Part shown: in pieces, positions 28,912-36,625 of the stretch
Layout: each line of letters begins with the position of its first letter
How positions within the stretch are numbered: position 1 is the stretch's first letter
From: Acidobacteriaceae bacterium
GTDB lineage: Bacteria > Acidobacteriota > Terriglobia > Terriglobales > Acidobacteriaceae
Length of the DNA stretch: 62,980 bases
Direction: 5' to 3'
Assembly (NCBI GenBank): GCA_030041515.1
Contig: JASHNS010000071.1
Location: 1 to 62,980, forward strand
Translations under genes and position numbers: made by a program
Notes under the pieces: model-generated
Seen by the model: the letters and a program-made list of their open reading frames with translations, nothing else
Databases searched by the model: none
What the model was told of the DNA's origin: nothing

Positions 28912-29109
28912 TTACTGCGCGGGATTGCGCTTCTTCTGGATACGCACTGCGGTGGCGGGATCGCAGGTATGTGCGGCCTCAGCCTCTCCCAGAAGGTTCC
29001 AATCCGTCAGATCGGAGATGACCGTGCGCAGGCATCGCAGGCAGATCGAGACCCAGGTGCCGTCAGGGTGCTGCCGGTGATAAAACATTCCGTCCCGAGA
29101 AAATGGCAT
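28912..29109 (-). CDS. Small CxxC...HxC protein, paralogue 3
   Basis: 65 residues: MFYHRQHPDGTWVSICLRCL, RTVISDLTDWNLLGEAEAAH, then TCDPATAVRIQKK. It shares the FxxxxPDGTW-x-S-x-C-x2-CLRTV core and the AE-x2-H-x-CDPAT block with paralogue 2. Cytosolic and basic at the C-terminus. It has its own GTATACT box 55 bases upstream, so it is probably transcribed on its own. No known family recognised. Confidence 0.75.
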   Translation of the reverse strand: MPFSRDGMFYHRQHPDGTWVSICLRCLRTVISDLTDWNLLGEAEAAHTCDPATAVRIQKKRNPAQ

Positions 29110-29163
29110 GTTGCCTGGGCCTCAACATCCTCAAGAATAATGTGACTACGAAAAGCACATTGA

Positions 29164-29169
29164 GTATAC
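29164..29169 (-). promoter_or_regulatory. Putative -10 box (GTATACT) of paralogue 3
   Basis: On the minus strand GGGTATACTCA, 55 bases before the ATG. A good -35 at standard spacing was not seen; the extended GGG context may compensate. Confidence 0.5.
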
Positions 29170-29275
29170 CCAGAAAAAGGCAGTGCAAACGGTCGTGGCG
29201 CGAGTTCGGGGATTTCCCCATGAAATCTTGGCTCACAGAGGCCCGCTGTCCGGCGCTGCGGCGGTTCTGCCTTCT

Positions 29276-29575
29276 TTATCCCCTGACCGCGCTCCAGGGC
29301 CGCTGAGGAAGGTGCCTGGGAGCCCGTTCGGCGGGTTGAGGCCGCAACCGGCGGGCAATGTCCACCCACCCGGACAGCGGGACGTTATGGTGCGAAACGT
29401 GTTCAATTCGCTCCGTCAGGCCTCGAATTCCGGCAGTGAGGCTGTCCGCATAGCCCCGCTGCAACTCGAGGAGGAGGTTCTCCGCGTCCATGGCCATCCT
29501 GCGAATCTCCAGTGGGTCAACATGTCCAGCCGAACGCTCAATTTCCAGCAATTTTGCCATCAGTGCAGCAGCCAT
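29276..29575 (-). CDS. Hypothetical helical protein (99 residues)
   Basis: Residues 6-60 read as amphipathic helices (MAKLLEIERSAGHVDPLEIR, MAMDAENLLLELQRGYADSL), followed by a Pro/Arg-rich tail. Composition and third-base bias look coding. It lies upstream of and co-directional with the small CxxC proteins. I do not recognise a family. The long plus-strand frame over the same region reads through the LOG gene on the wrong strand and is less likely. Confidence 0.45.
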   Translation of the reverse strand: MAAALMAKLLEIERSAGHVDPLEIRRMAMDAENLLLELQRGYADSLTAGIRGLTERIEHVSHHNVPLSGWVDIARRLRPQPAERAPRHLPQRPWSAVRG

Positions 29576-29707
29576 CCGGGATGTAACCTTTCCTACCGCG
29601 GATCGATGTGGCTATGTTCTTACGCAGGAACGGGCCAGGCTGTGACAGGCGTCACCGGTCGCAGGGGTCCGGGATTGGGTCAGGTCCGGTGGAGGGGTGC
29701 GACTTCG

Positions 29708-30316
29708 TCACCGGATGACGGAATCGAGTCTTGCGTCGTGCGCAGGGATTTCCGCTCGCTCCCGCCACACCCGCTCCACGACAGAGAGCGCATCTTCCGG
29801 GTCGCACGCCACCTGAACCAGCCCCCGATTATCGGGCTGGATAAATCCCTCGGTCACGCAGGTGTCCAGAAAGCGCAGGAGGCCGTCGTAAAAGCCGCTC
29901 ACGTTCACGAGCACGCAGGGTTTGGCGTGGATGCGCAGCTGGGCCCAGGTGACGATCTCGATGAACTCATCCATGGTGCCATAGCCGCCGGGCAGGGCGA
30001 TAAAAGCGTCGGCGCGGCTGGCGAGCATGGCCTTGCGCTCATGCATGGTGCCGACGATGTGCAGCTCCGCGAGGCCGCGGTGATCGATCTCGCGTTCCTG
30101 AATGACGACCGGTATGACTCCAACGACTTCTCCACCGGCGGCGAGCGCCGCATCGGCAACCGCGCCCATGGCGCCGACAGTTGCGCCCCCATAGAGCAGG
30201 CCGTAGCCGCTTCGGGCGATACGGCCGCCCAACTCCCGCGCGGCATGCAGGTAATCAGGAGACGCGCCGGCTGCCGAGGCGCAAAAGACGCAGACCCACT
30301 TCTTTTCCGAAGACAC
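29708..30316 (-). CDS. LOG-family protein (TIGR00730-like nucleoside monophosphate phosphoribohydrolase)
   Basis: A 202-residue Rossmann-like protein with WVCVFCASAAGASPDYL, LLYGGATVGAMG, the family signature PGGYGTMDEFIEIVTWAQL and NVSGFYDGLLRFLD. Members release the base from nucleoside 5'-monophosphates, including cytokinin precursors. It starts at GTG. No partner gene nearby indicates a pathway. Confidence 0.88.
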   Translation of the reverse strand: MSSEKKWVCVFCASAAGASPDYLHAARELGGRIARSGYGLLYGGATVGAMGAVADAALAAGGEVVGVIPVVIQEREIDHRGLAELHIVGTMHERKAMLASRADAFIALPGGYGTMDEFIEIVTWAQLRIHAKPCVLVNVSGFYDGLLRFLDTCVTEGFIQPDNRGLVQVACDPEDALSVVERVWRERAEIPAHDARLDSVIR

Positions 30317-30363
30317 GCCATGAGTTTACAGGACGCGAAGCAGCGTGCGCGGCGGGGAAGGTT

Positions 30364-30786
30364 CTATCCCGCGGTGACGTTTGCGGCGATGCGGTCGTAT
30401 TCTTCCTGGGAAACGGCGCCTTTGCGGACAAGGTCGTGCGCATGGGCGTAAGGCCGATGTTCCTCGATCCGTCGCGCCGTCGCGGCACTCACGCCGGGAA
30501 GCGCTTCCAGTTGGTCGCGGTCTGCGGAGTTGACGTTCACGAGAGGATGGTCGCCGGTCGGCGTCTTCATTCCCGCGCGGACCCCGGCAGCGATGGCGCG
30601 AGTCTCCTGAGCAGCCTGCCTGGCCGCGACACGAGCATCGGCAGCGGCCTTCTGCGCTTCGATCTTCGCGCGCACCGTTGCCTGCTGGGCCTGCTCCTGC
30701 AGTTTCTGGTCGGATTCACGCCGCGAGCATGAAACCATCCACAGCAAAGCCACGCACAAACCCAGCGTGGCCGCAATCCGGATCAT
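30364..30786 (-). CDS. ComEA-like helix-hairpin-helix lipoprotein
   Basis: 140 residues. A short signal with lipobox WMVSC, then a charged Ala-rich helix (QAQQATVRAKIEAQKAAADA), then a C-terminal HhH unit: VNVNSADRDQLEALPGVSAA, TARRIEEHRPYAHAHDL. This is the ComEA pattern, associated with DNA uptake, though HhH lipoproteins need not be competence proteins. Start ATG 30786 has GGAG five bases upstream. Confidence 0.8.
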   Translation of the reverse strand: MIRIAATLGLCVALLWMVSCSRRESDQKLQEQAQQATVRAKIEAQKAAADARVAARQAAQETRAIAAGVRAGMKTPTGDHPLVNVNSADRDQLEALPGVSAATARRIEEHRPYAHAHDLVRKGAVSQEEYDRIAANVTAG

Positions 30787-31123
30787 CATTTCTCCCCAGG
30801 TCGGTCGTTTCACGGTCCCCTCATCCCTCCCGGCTCTTGCATGGAATCACCTGAATCGCAGGGAGTTGCCAGAAAGTAATGGGAAATTGCAGGTCCCCCC
30901 TGTTCAACCCTGCCCCGACGGAGCTAACATCCTTCAGCGGACGGCTCTGTAGCCCTCCGAGCCCGGACTTGCAGCGGCTCTTTCCGGACCCGCCCGGCGC
31001 AGTGCCGGCCCAACCGCTTCGACGGCTGGGACGAATCTGGTAATCGCCTGTTTCAGCGGCTACCATGGGCGGTTTCCTCGCGCCCCTCCCGGCGGGCGGG
31101 ACTTCGACGTCCCGAGGCGCACT
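30787..31123. other. 337-base gene-free stretch
   Basis: Upstream region of two divergent genes. It contains the small hairpin GGGAC-TTCGAC-GTCCC about 10 bases before the GAGG ribosome binding site of the 31124 gene. No other structure or repeat seen. Confidence 0.5.
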
Positions 31124-31408
31124 ATGAGCTCTCTGATGAGCTATATGCCCGTTGTCTGGATCGTGTGGGCCTGCATCGGCCTGTGCCTGATGATCCTGCT
31201 TCTCTACCGTTCGAATCTCACCCGCTACGAAGAGGACCAGATTTTCCTCGACGACGCCGCCGATCACCAGAAAAAGCAACAGGAAGAAATTCTGGTGAAG
31301 GTGAACAAAATTCAACCCTTCATCAGCGTGGTCACTGGCGCGACGTGGGCGCTCACCGTCGCCATCATCGGCGTGTACGTGTGGGACGCGGTGGCCCATC
31401 TGATGTAA
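31124..31408 (+). CDS. Small two-helix membrane protein
   Basis: 94 residues: an N-terminal transmembrane helix (MPVVWIVWACIGLCLMILLL), a charged middle (TRYEEDQIFLDDAADHQKKQ), and a second helix (TGATWALTVAIIGVYVWDAV). GAGG sits seven bases before the ATG. Likely an inner-membrane hairpin with a cytosolic or periplasmic loop. Function unknown. Confidence 0.72.
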   Translation: MSSLMSYMPVVWIVWACIGLCLMILLLYRSNLTRYEEDQIFLDDAADHQKKQQEEILVKVNKIQPFISVVTGATWALTVAIIGVYVWDAVAHLM

Positions 31409-31413
31409 CTTGC

Positions 31414-31498
31414 GGCCCCGGCGCCCGAGCGACAAGGCGCCGGGGCCCTGGATTGATCCGCTTTTGGCGTTGCCGCTGCTTCCGCCGCAGCGGCAACG
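31414..31498 (+). terminator. Two tandem strong hairpins, probable terminator region
   Basis: GGCCCCGGCGCC/GGCGCCGGGGCC (31414-31425, 31436-31447; 12 bp) starts six bases after the stop. It is followed by CGTTGCCGCTGC/GCAGCGGCAACG (31468-31479, 31487-31498; 12 bp). Neither has a proper T-tract, so termination is inferred from position and strength. Confidence 0.55.
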
Positions 31499-31643
31499 GC
31501 CCCGAACGCCCTCCCCGCAGGCGCTCCCGGTCAAACGTTTTTTCATGGGATTGCGCGCAGCTGCGCGCCCCCCGTCTCCGTGCGTGTTAGTCTGCACACT
31601 TCCGGCCCCGCTCGGCGGGAGCCGGTAGACGGGAGGCTGGTCC

Positions 31644-33890
31644 ATGAAGAAGAGGTTGGCTCTCTTTCTCTGCCTGATGTTGGTCGTTGGTGTTGATTCC
31701 GGTTTCACGCAGAGCCGGCGTTATGCGCCGCGGCCGAATGTCGACCAATGGCACCTGCAACATCATCCTTTTGACAATCCCAGTCTGCCGGCGGAGCAGC
31801 GCATCGACAACCTGCTCTCGCTGATGACGCTGGACGAGAAGATCGACTGCCTGGGCACCGACACGGGCGTCCCCCGGCTGGGAGTTCCGAATATCGGGTC
31901 TTCGGAAGGCATCCACGGCGTGGTGCAGCGTGGGGGATGGCCCGGCCGCCCGGCCATCCCCACGACGCAGTTTCCGCAACCGCCGGGGATGGGCGACACG
32001 TGGGATCCGAATGTGGTGCGGGAAGCGGCGGGCGTGGAAGGCTACGAGGCCCGCTACATCACGCAGACGCCAGGCTACAACCGGCAGATCCTGATGCTGT
32101 GGGGGCCGCAGTCGGATCTGGATCGCGATCCACGCTGGGGGCGCAGCGAAGAAGTCTATGGCGAGGATCCTTTCTTCAACGGCACGATGGCCACGGCGTT
32201 TGTGCATGGGCTGCAGGGTGACAATCCAAAATACTGGCAGGCGGCGTCGCTGCTGAAGCATTTCCTGGCCAATGAGAACGAGAATTTTCGCACCAGCTCG
32301 ACGTCGAATTTCGACGAGCGGCTCTTCTGGGAGTACTACTCAGTTCCGTTTCGGATGGCGTTTGAGCAGGGCGGGGCACGCGGGGTGATGGCCTCGTACA
32401 ACGCCTGGAATGGCGAGCCGATGGCGATCAATCCGGTGCTGCGCAGCATCGTCATCGACAAGTGGCACGTGGATATCGTGTCGAGCGATGGCGGGGCGAT
32501 CCATTTGCTGGTCGATCCGCGGCAGCTGTTTCCCAACCAGGAAGACGCGGTTGTCGCCGCCTTCCACGCCGGCATCAATCAGTTTCTTGATTTCTATCGC
32601 GACCAGATGATCCAGGCGGTGAAGGACGGCAAGGTCACGGAAGCGGAAATCGATGAGGCACTGCGGAGGAAGTTCCGCGTCGAGATCAAGCTGGGCCTGC
32701 TGGATCCGCCGGACATGGTTCCGTACACGAAGATCCGGCAGACGGGGAACGAGCCGCCGCCATGGAACACGGATCGGGACCGTTCGGTATCGCAGAAGAT
32801 TGCGCTCGAGTCCGTTGTTCTGCTGAAGAATCAGGACCACTTTCTGCCCCTCGATAAGACGAAAATCAGGTCGATCGCCGTGATTGGGCCGCTGGCCAAC
32901 GTGGTGCACTGGGACTGGTACGGGGGAACGCCGCCGTACACGGTGACGCCCTTGCAGGGCATTCAGAACCTTGTCGGTCCGGGCGTGAAGGTGAATTACG
33001 CGCCGGATGACACGCCGGACGGCGAGGCCGCGGCGGAGAAGGCAGCGAAGGAATCGGACGTGGCTGTGGTTGTCGTCGGGAATAATCCCACCTGCGGACC
33101 GGACCAGGCCCATGAGTGGGTGAACACGCCGGACGGCGGCAACACACTGCCGTGCACGGTGCCCAGCGACGGCCGCGAGGGGCGCGATCGCGAGACGATG
33201 ACGCTCTACCAGGAGCAGATCATCAGGCAGGTTTACGATGTGCAGCCGAAGACGGTGGTTATGCTGATCGCGAGCTTCCCATTCACCATCAACTGGACGG
33301 AAGCGCATGTGCCGGCGATCCTGACTATGGCGCAGTCATCGCAGGACGAAGGGACGGCGCTGGCAAAGGTGCTCTTCGGCGAGTACAACCCGGGCGGCCA
33401 TCTGGTGCGGACCTGGCCGAAGTCAATGGATCAGCTTCCGGCGCGCATGGATTACAACATCCGCGATGGCTACACCTATATGTACTTCAGGGGCGAGCCG
33501 CTCTACCCATTTGGGTTCGGGCTGAGCTATACGACGTTCAAATTCGCAAACCTGCGCACGAGCACCCCGACGCTGGCTGCGGACGGGAGCGTGAATGTAA
33601 GCGTGGATGTGACGAATACCGGGGATCGGGTGGGCGATGAGGTGGTGCAACTCTACGTGAGCTGGCCGAAACCGGAGGTGGTGCGTCCGCGCGAGGAGTT
33701 GGCGGGCTTCCAGCGGGTGACACTGAATCCTGGCGAGACGAAGACGGTGACGCTTCCGCTGAAGGCCTCGCAGGTGGCGTTCTGGGATGTGGGCACGCAC
33801 GCCTTTCGCGTTCTGCAGGAGCCGGTGCAGGTGATGGTGGGCGACTCGTCGGCGAATTTGCCTTTGCGCCAGACCATTCAGGTGCAGTAG
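31644..33890 (+). CDS. Secreted GH3 beta-glucosidase/xylosidase
   Basis: 748 residues with a signal peptide (KKRLALFLCLMLVVGVDSG). The GH3 N-terminal barrel has LTLDEKIDCLGTDTGVPRLG, RDPRWGRSEEVYGEDP, KHFLANENE and nucleophile Asp282 in VSSDGGAI, where SDW is usual in many GH3. The middle domain has VLLKNQDHFLPLD, and the C-terminal FnIII-like domain has VTNTGDRVGDEVVQLYVSWP. It removes terminal sugars from beta-glycans in the periplasm. Substrate cannot be told from sequence alone. Confidence 0.92.
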   Translation: MKKRLALFLCLMLVVGVDSGFTQSRRYAPRPNVDQWHLQHHPFDNPSLPAEQRIDNLLSLMTLDEKIDCLGTDTGVPRLGVPNIGSSEGIHGVVQRGGWPGRPAIPTTQFPQPPGMGDTWDPNVVREAAGVEGYEARYITQTPGYNRQILMLWGPQSDLDRDPRWGRSEEVYGEDPFFNGTMATAFVHGLQGDNPKYWQAASLLKHFLANENENFRTSSTSNFDERLFWEYYSVPFRMAFEQGGARGVMASYNAWNGEPMAINPVLRSIVIDKWHVDIVSSDGGAIHLLVDPRQLFPNQEDAVVAAFHAGINQFLDFYRDQMIQAVKDGKVTEAEIDEALRRKFRVEIKLGLLDPPDMVPYTKIRQTGNEPPPWNTDRDRSVSQKIALESVVLLKNQDHFLPLDKTKIRSIAVIGPLANVVHWDWYGGTPPYTVTPLQGIQNLVGPGVKVNYAPDDTPDGEAAAEKAAKESDVAVVVVGNNPTCGPDQAHEWVNTPDGGNTLPCTVPSDGREGRDRETMTLYQEQIIRQVYDVQPKTVVMLIASFPFTINWTEAHVPAILTMAQSSQDEGTALAKVLFGEYNPGGHLVRTWPKSMDQLPARMDYNIRDGYTYMYFRGEPLYPFGFGLSYTTFKFANLRTSTPTLAADGSVNVSVDVTNTGDRVGDEVVQLYVSWPKPEVVRPREELAGFQRVTLNPGETKTVTLPLKASQVAFWDVGTHAFRVLQEPVQVMVGDSSANLPLRQTIQVQ

Positions 33891-33909
33891 CCGCCGAAAG
33901 GGAACTGGG

Positions 33910-34644
33910 TTGCTAACCGCGAAAGAGGCCGATCGCGTTCGCGTGGTGCTGGTGAGAAGCCGGAATCCGCTGAATATGGGCGCGGCCGCGCGGGCCATGT
34001 CCAACTTTGGCTTTGCGCGGTTGCGGGTGGTGCACCCATACGAGGCCGGATTTCGCGAAGCGCGCTCGGCGGTTGGTGCGGACGCGGTGCTGCGATCCGC
34101 CGAAGAATTCGAAGATGTCGCCGCCGCCGTCGCCGATTGCTCGCTGGTGGTGGGAACGACCGGGGGAGCACAACGAACTCCGCGGGAACCGTTGCACAGG
34201 CTGGAGCATGCCGCGCGGGAGATTCGAGCCCAGGTTCGTGCCGGCGCGGGTGTGGCGATCCTGTTCGGTTCAGAAAAAGTGGGGTTGTCGAACCAGGACC
34301 TGAATCATTGCCAGCTGCTGCTGCGCATTCCGACGCTGAGCGAACATCCTTCGATGAACCTCGGGCAGGCGGTCGCCGTCGTGTTGTACGAGCTTGTACG
34401 GCTAGGTGAGCCGGAGGTTGCAGGCGAGGTGGGGGAAGCGGTGGCGACGGCAGGGGAACGCGAGCGGCTGACCGCGCTGTGGACGGAGGCGCTGAGCGCG
34501 ACTGGCTCCAGGCATCTGGGGGCAGCGCCGGAGGAAAGGGTGCGCCGGCTGGTGCGACGGATGCAGCTGACCGCGCCGGATCTCCGCGAGTGGCTCGGGC
34601 TGCTGCGGCAGATTGTGTGGAAGATCCGGCAGAAGCCGGATTGA
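33910..34644 (+). CDS. SPOUT RNA methyltransferase, TrmJ-like
   Basis: 244 residues from a TTG start. The SPOUT knot is clear: VVLVRSRNPLNMGAAARAM, VGTTGGAQRTPREPL, VAILFGSEKVGLSNQDLNHC, and the C-terminal SAM loop IPTLSEHPSMNLGQAVAVVLYEL. TrmJ methylates the 2'-O of tRNA position 32. The gene follows GH3 by 19 bases but is functionally unrelated. Confidence 0.9.
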   Translation: MLTAKEADRVRVVLVRSRNPLNMGAAARAMSNFGFARLRVVHPYEAGFREARSAVGADAVLRSAEEFEDVAAAVADCSLVVGTTGGAQRTPREPLHRLEHAAREIRAQVRAGAGVAILFGSEKVGLSNQDLNHCQLLLRIPTLSEHPSMNLGQAVAVVLYELVRLGEPEVAGEVGEAVATAGERERLTALWTEALSATGSRHLGAAPEERVRRLVRRMQLTAPDLREWLGLLRQIVWKIRQKPD

Positions 34645-34707
34645 ATCAGCGCGATGTGATCGCTATAGTGGCGGCTGACCCACTTTCATGAGGGAGGGCC
34701 GCACGGC

Positions 34708-36498
34708 ATGGATCGCTCGCGCCGGCAGTTTGTTCTCGCGTCTTCGATGGGCCTGGTGGGAACCGCACTGGCGCCCGCGCTGGAAGCACAGCAGGCGCCC
34801 ACTGCGCCGCCGGCAGGGCAGCCGCCGGCGTTTGGCACCGCGCCGCCGGTGGGGCCGCAGGTCTCCGCTGCGACGTTTGCCGAGGCGGAAAAGCTGGTGC
34901 GCGTCCGGATGAGCGCAGCGCACCTTGCCGAGGCCGCACAGAACTGGCAGGAGGCGATGGCGCCGCTGTATGAGCGCCGCACGGGCCCGCGGAAGATGCC
35001 GCTGAGCGATGGCATGGCGCCGTGGTCGACGGTGAAGTGCACGCTGCCTGGCGAGATGGGTCCGCGGCAGAGCCGCTTTGTGCGCGGGCAGGATGATCCC
35101 GGGCCGCTGCCGGCGAGCGATGAGCTGATTGCCTACGCGCCGGTGTGGAAGCTGTCGCGATGGATCGAGGGACGCGCGATCACTTCGGAGCGGCTGACGC
35201 GGATTTATCTGGGTCGGCTGCAGCGCTTCGGCTCTCAGCTGCGCTGCGTCATCACGCTTACGGCGGATCATGCGCTGGAACAGGCGCGGCGTGCCGATGC
35301 GGACATTCGTGCGGGACATTATCGCGGGCCGCTGCACGGGATTCCGTGGGGAGCGAAGGATTTGCTGGACACCGCGGGCATCCCGACGACGTATGGCGCC
35401 GAGCCGTTCCGGAACCGCGTGCCGGACAAAAATGCGGTGGTCGTCGAGCGGCTGAATGCCGCCGGCGCGGTGCTGGTGGCGAAGCTGAGCATGGGAGCGC
35501 TGGCGCTGAACGACATCTGGTTCGGCGGCCAGACGATGAATCCATGGCTGACGGAGGAGGGATCGTCGGGTTCGAGCGCCGGACCGGGCGCAGCGACGGC
35601 AGCGGGACTGGTGGCCTTCGCGATCGGGAGCGAGACGGACGGGAGCATCGTGAGTCCTTCCATGCGGTGCGGGGTCACGGGGCTACGGCCCACGTTTGGG
35701 CGCGTGGCTCGCACGGGATCGATGACGTTGTGCTGGTCGCTGGACAAGCTCGGGCCAATGGCGCGGGGCGTGGAGGACACGCTGCTGGTGCTCGCCGCAA
35801 TCACAGGACCCGATCCCGGCGACCTGTACAGCGTGCCCAGCCATCTGGACTTCGACGCGAACGCACCGGTGAGCGGACTGAGGCTCGGGTATTTTCCGAA
35901 GTGGATGCAGGAGGCGACGAAGGTGGATCGGGACGCGCTGAAGACGGCAGAGCGGCTGGGGATGAAGCCGGTGGAGGTTTCGCTGCCGGACTGGCCGTAC
36001 GACTGCATGGAGGTGATTCTGTTCTCTGAGGGAGCGGCGTCGTTTGAGGAACTGACCTTGAGCGGTGCGGTGGATCAGATGCGCGCGCAGGTACCGGATG
36101 CCTGGCCGAACACGTTTCGGCAGTCGCGCTTTCTCTCGGCGGTGGATTTTGTACAGTCGGACCGGATGCGGAGGCAGGTGGCGGAGCAGATGCGGCGGAT
36201 CTTCCAGGAGGTGGATCTGCTGCTGGTGCCTTCGCTGCGCGATGAGATGCTGACGATCACGAACTTCACGGGGCACCCATCGCTCACACTGCGAGCCGGT
36301 TTTGTGGAGGTGAGCGAGGCGCGCAGCGACTGGGCGCCGGATCCGGCGCATCCGCTGCCGCATTTTTCGCCGCCGCGGCGTGTGCCTTATGGGGTGACGC
36401 TGATTGCACGGCCGTTTGAGGAGGGGAAGCTGGGCACCGCGGGAATGGCGCTGGAGCGGGCGTTCGGCGTGGCCGGTGAGACGCCGCCGGGGTTCTGA
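34708..36498 (+). CDS. Tat-exported amidase-signature family protein
   Basis: 596 residues. A twin-arginine signal (MDRSRRQFVLASSMGLVGTA) and a Pro/Ala-rich linker lead to an amidase-signature domain. The Ser-cisSer-Lys triad is predicted as Lys217 (WGAKDLLDTAG), Ser289 (GSSGSSAG) and Ser313 (GSETDGSI). It resembles GatA but is exported, so it is not the tRNA amidotransferase subunit; a peptide or small-molecule amide hydrolase is likely. Confidence 0.9.
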   Translation: MDRSRRQFVLASSMGLVGTALAPALEAQQAPTAPPAGQPPAFGTAPPVGPQVSAATFAEAEKLVRVRMSAAHLAEAAQNWQEAMAPLYERRTGPRKMPLSDGMAPWSTVKCTLPGEMGPRQSRFVRGQDDPGPLPASDELIAYAPVWKLSRWIEGRAITSERLTRIYLGRLQRFGSQLRCVITLTADHALEQARRADADIRAGHYRGPLHGIPWGAKDLLDTAGIPTTYGAEPFRNRVPDKNAVVVERLNAAGAVLVAKLSMGALALNDIWFGGQTMNPWLTEEGSSGSSAGPGAATAAGLVAFAIGSETDGSIVSPSMRCGVTGLRPTFGRVARTGSMTLCWSLDKLGPMARGVEDTLLVLAAITGPDPGDLYSVPSHLDFDANAPVSGLRLGYFPKWMQEATKVDRDALKTAERLGMKPVEVSLPDWPYDCMEVILFSEGAASFEELTLSGAVDQMRAQVPDAWPNTFRQSRFLSAVDFVQSDRMRRQVAEQMRRIFQEVDLLLVPSLRDEMLTITNFTGHPSLTLRAGFVEVSEARSDWAPDPAHPLPHFSPPRRVPYGVTLIARPFEEGKLGTAGMALERAFGVAGETPPGF

Positions 36499-36533
36499 GG
36501 GTCGAAGGCTTCGTTGATGTGAGGGTTGTCCGC

Positions 36534-36547
36534 GTAAACGGTTCCAC
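36534..36547. promoter_or_regulatory. LacI-type operator-like palindrome, distal site
   Basis: The 14-mer CGTAAACGGTTCCA (positions about 36533-36546) matches the LacI/GalR-family consensus TGTAAACGTTTACA at 11 of 14 positions. It lies just upstream of a TTGACA box. Confidence 0.45.
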
Positions 36548-36554
36548 GGAGTGA

Positions 36555-36583
36555 TTGACAGCCGACGGTCCTGCGAATTAGGT
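36555..36583 (+). promoter_or_regulatory. Putative sigma-70 promoter of the Oar/TonB-dependent receptor
   Basis: TTGACA (36555-36560), a 17-base spacer, and TTAGGT (36578-36583) as a weak -10. It lies between two LacI-type palindromes. Confidence 0.45.
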
Positions 36584-36625
36584 TGAGGAATCGCCAGAAT
36601 CGTAGTTTCCTCGGGAGCGCCATTG

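Noticed and set aside
29183-30451. 422-residue plus-strand frame across 29.2-30.5 kb
   Set aside because: It runs opposite the LOG-family gene, which has its full PGGYGTMDE signature on the minus strand.
30787-31123. Possible riboswitch before the small membrane-protein gene
   Set aside because: Only one short hairpin is seen and no known aptamer core could be matched by eye.
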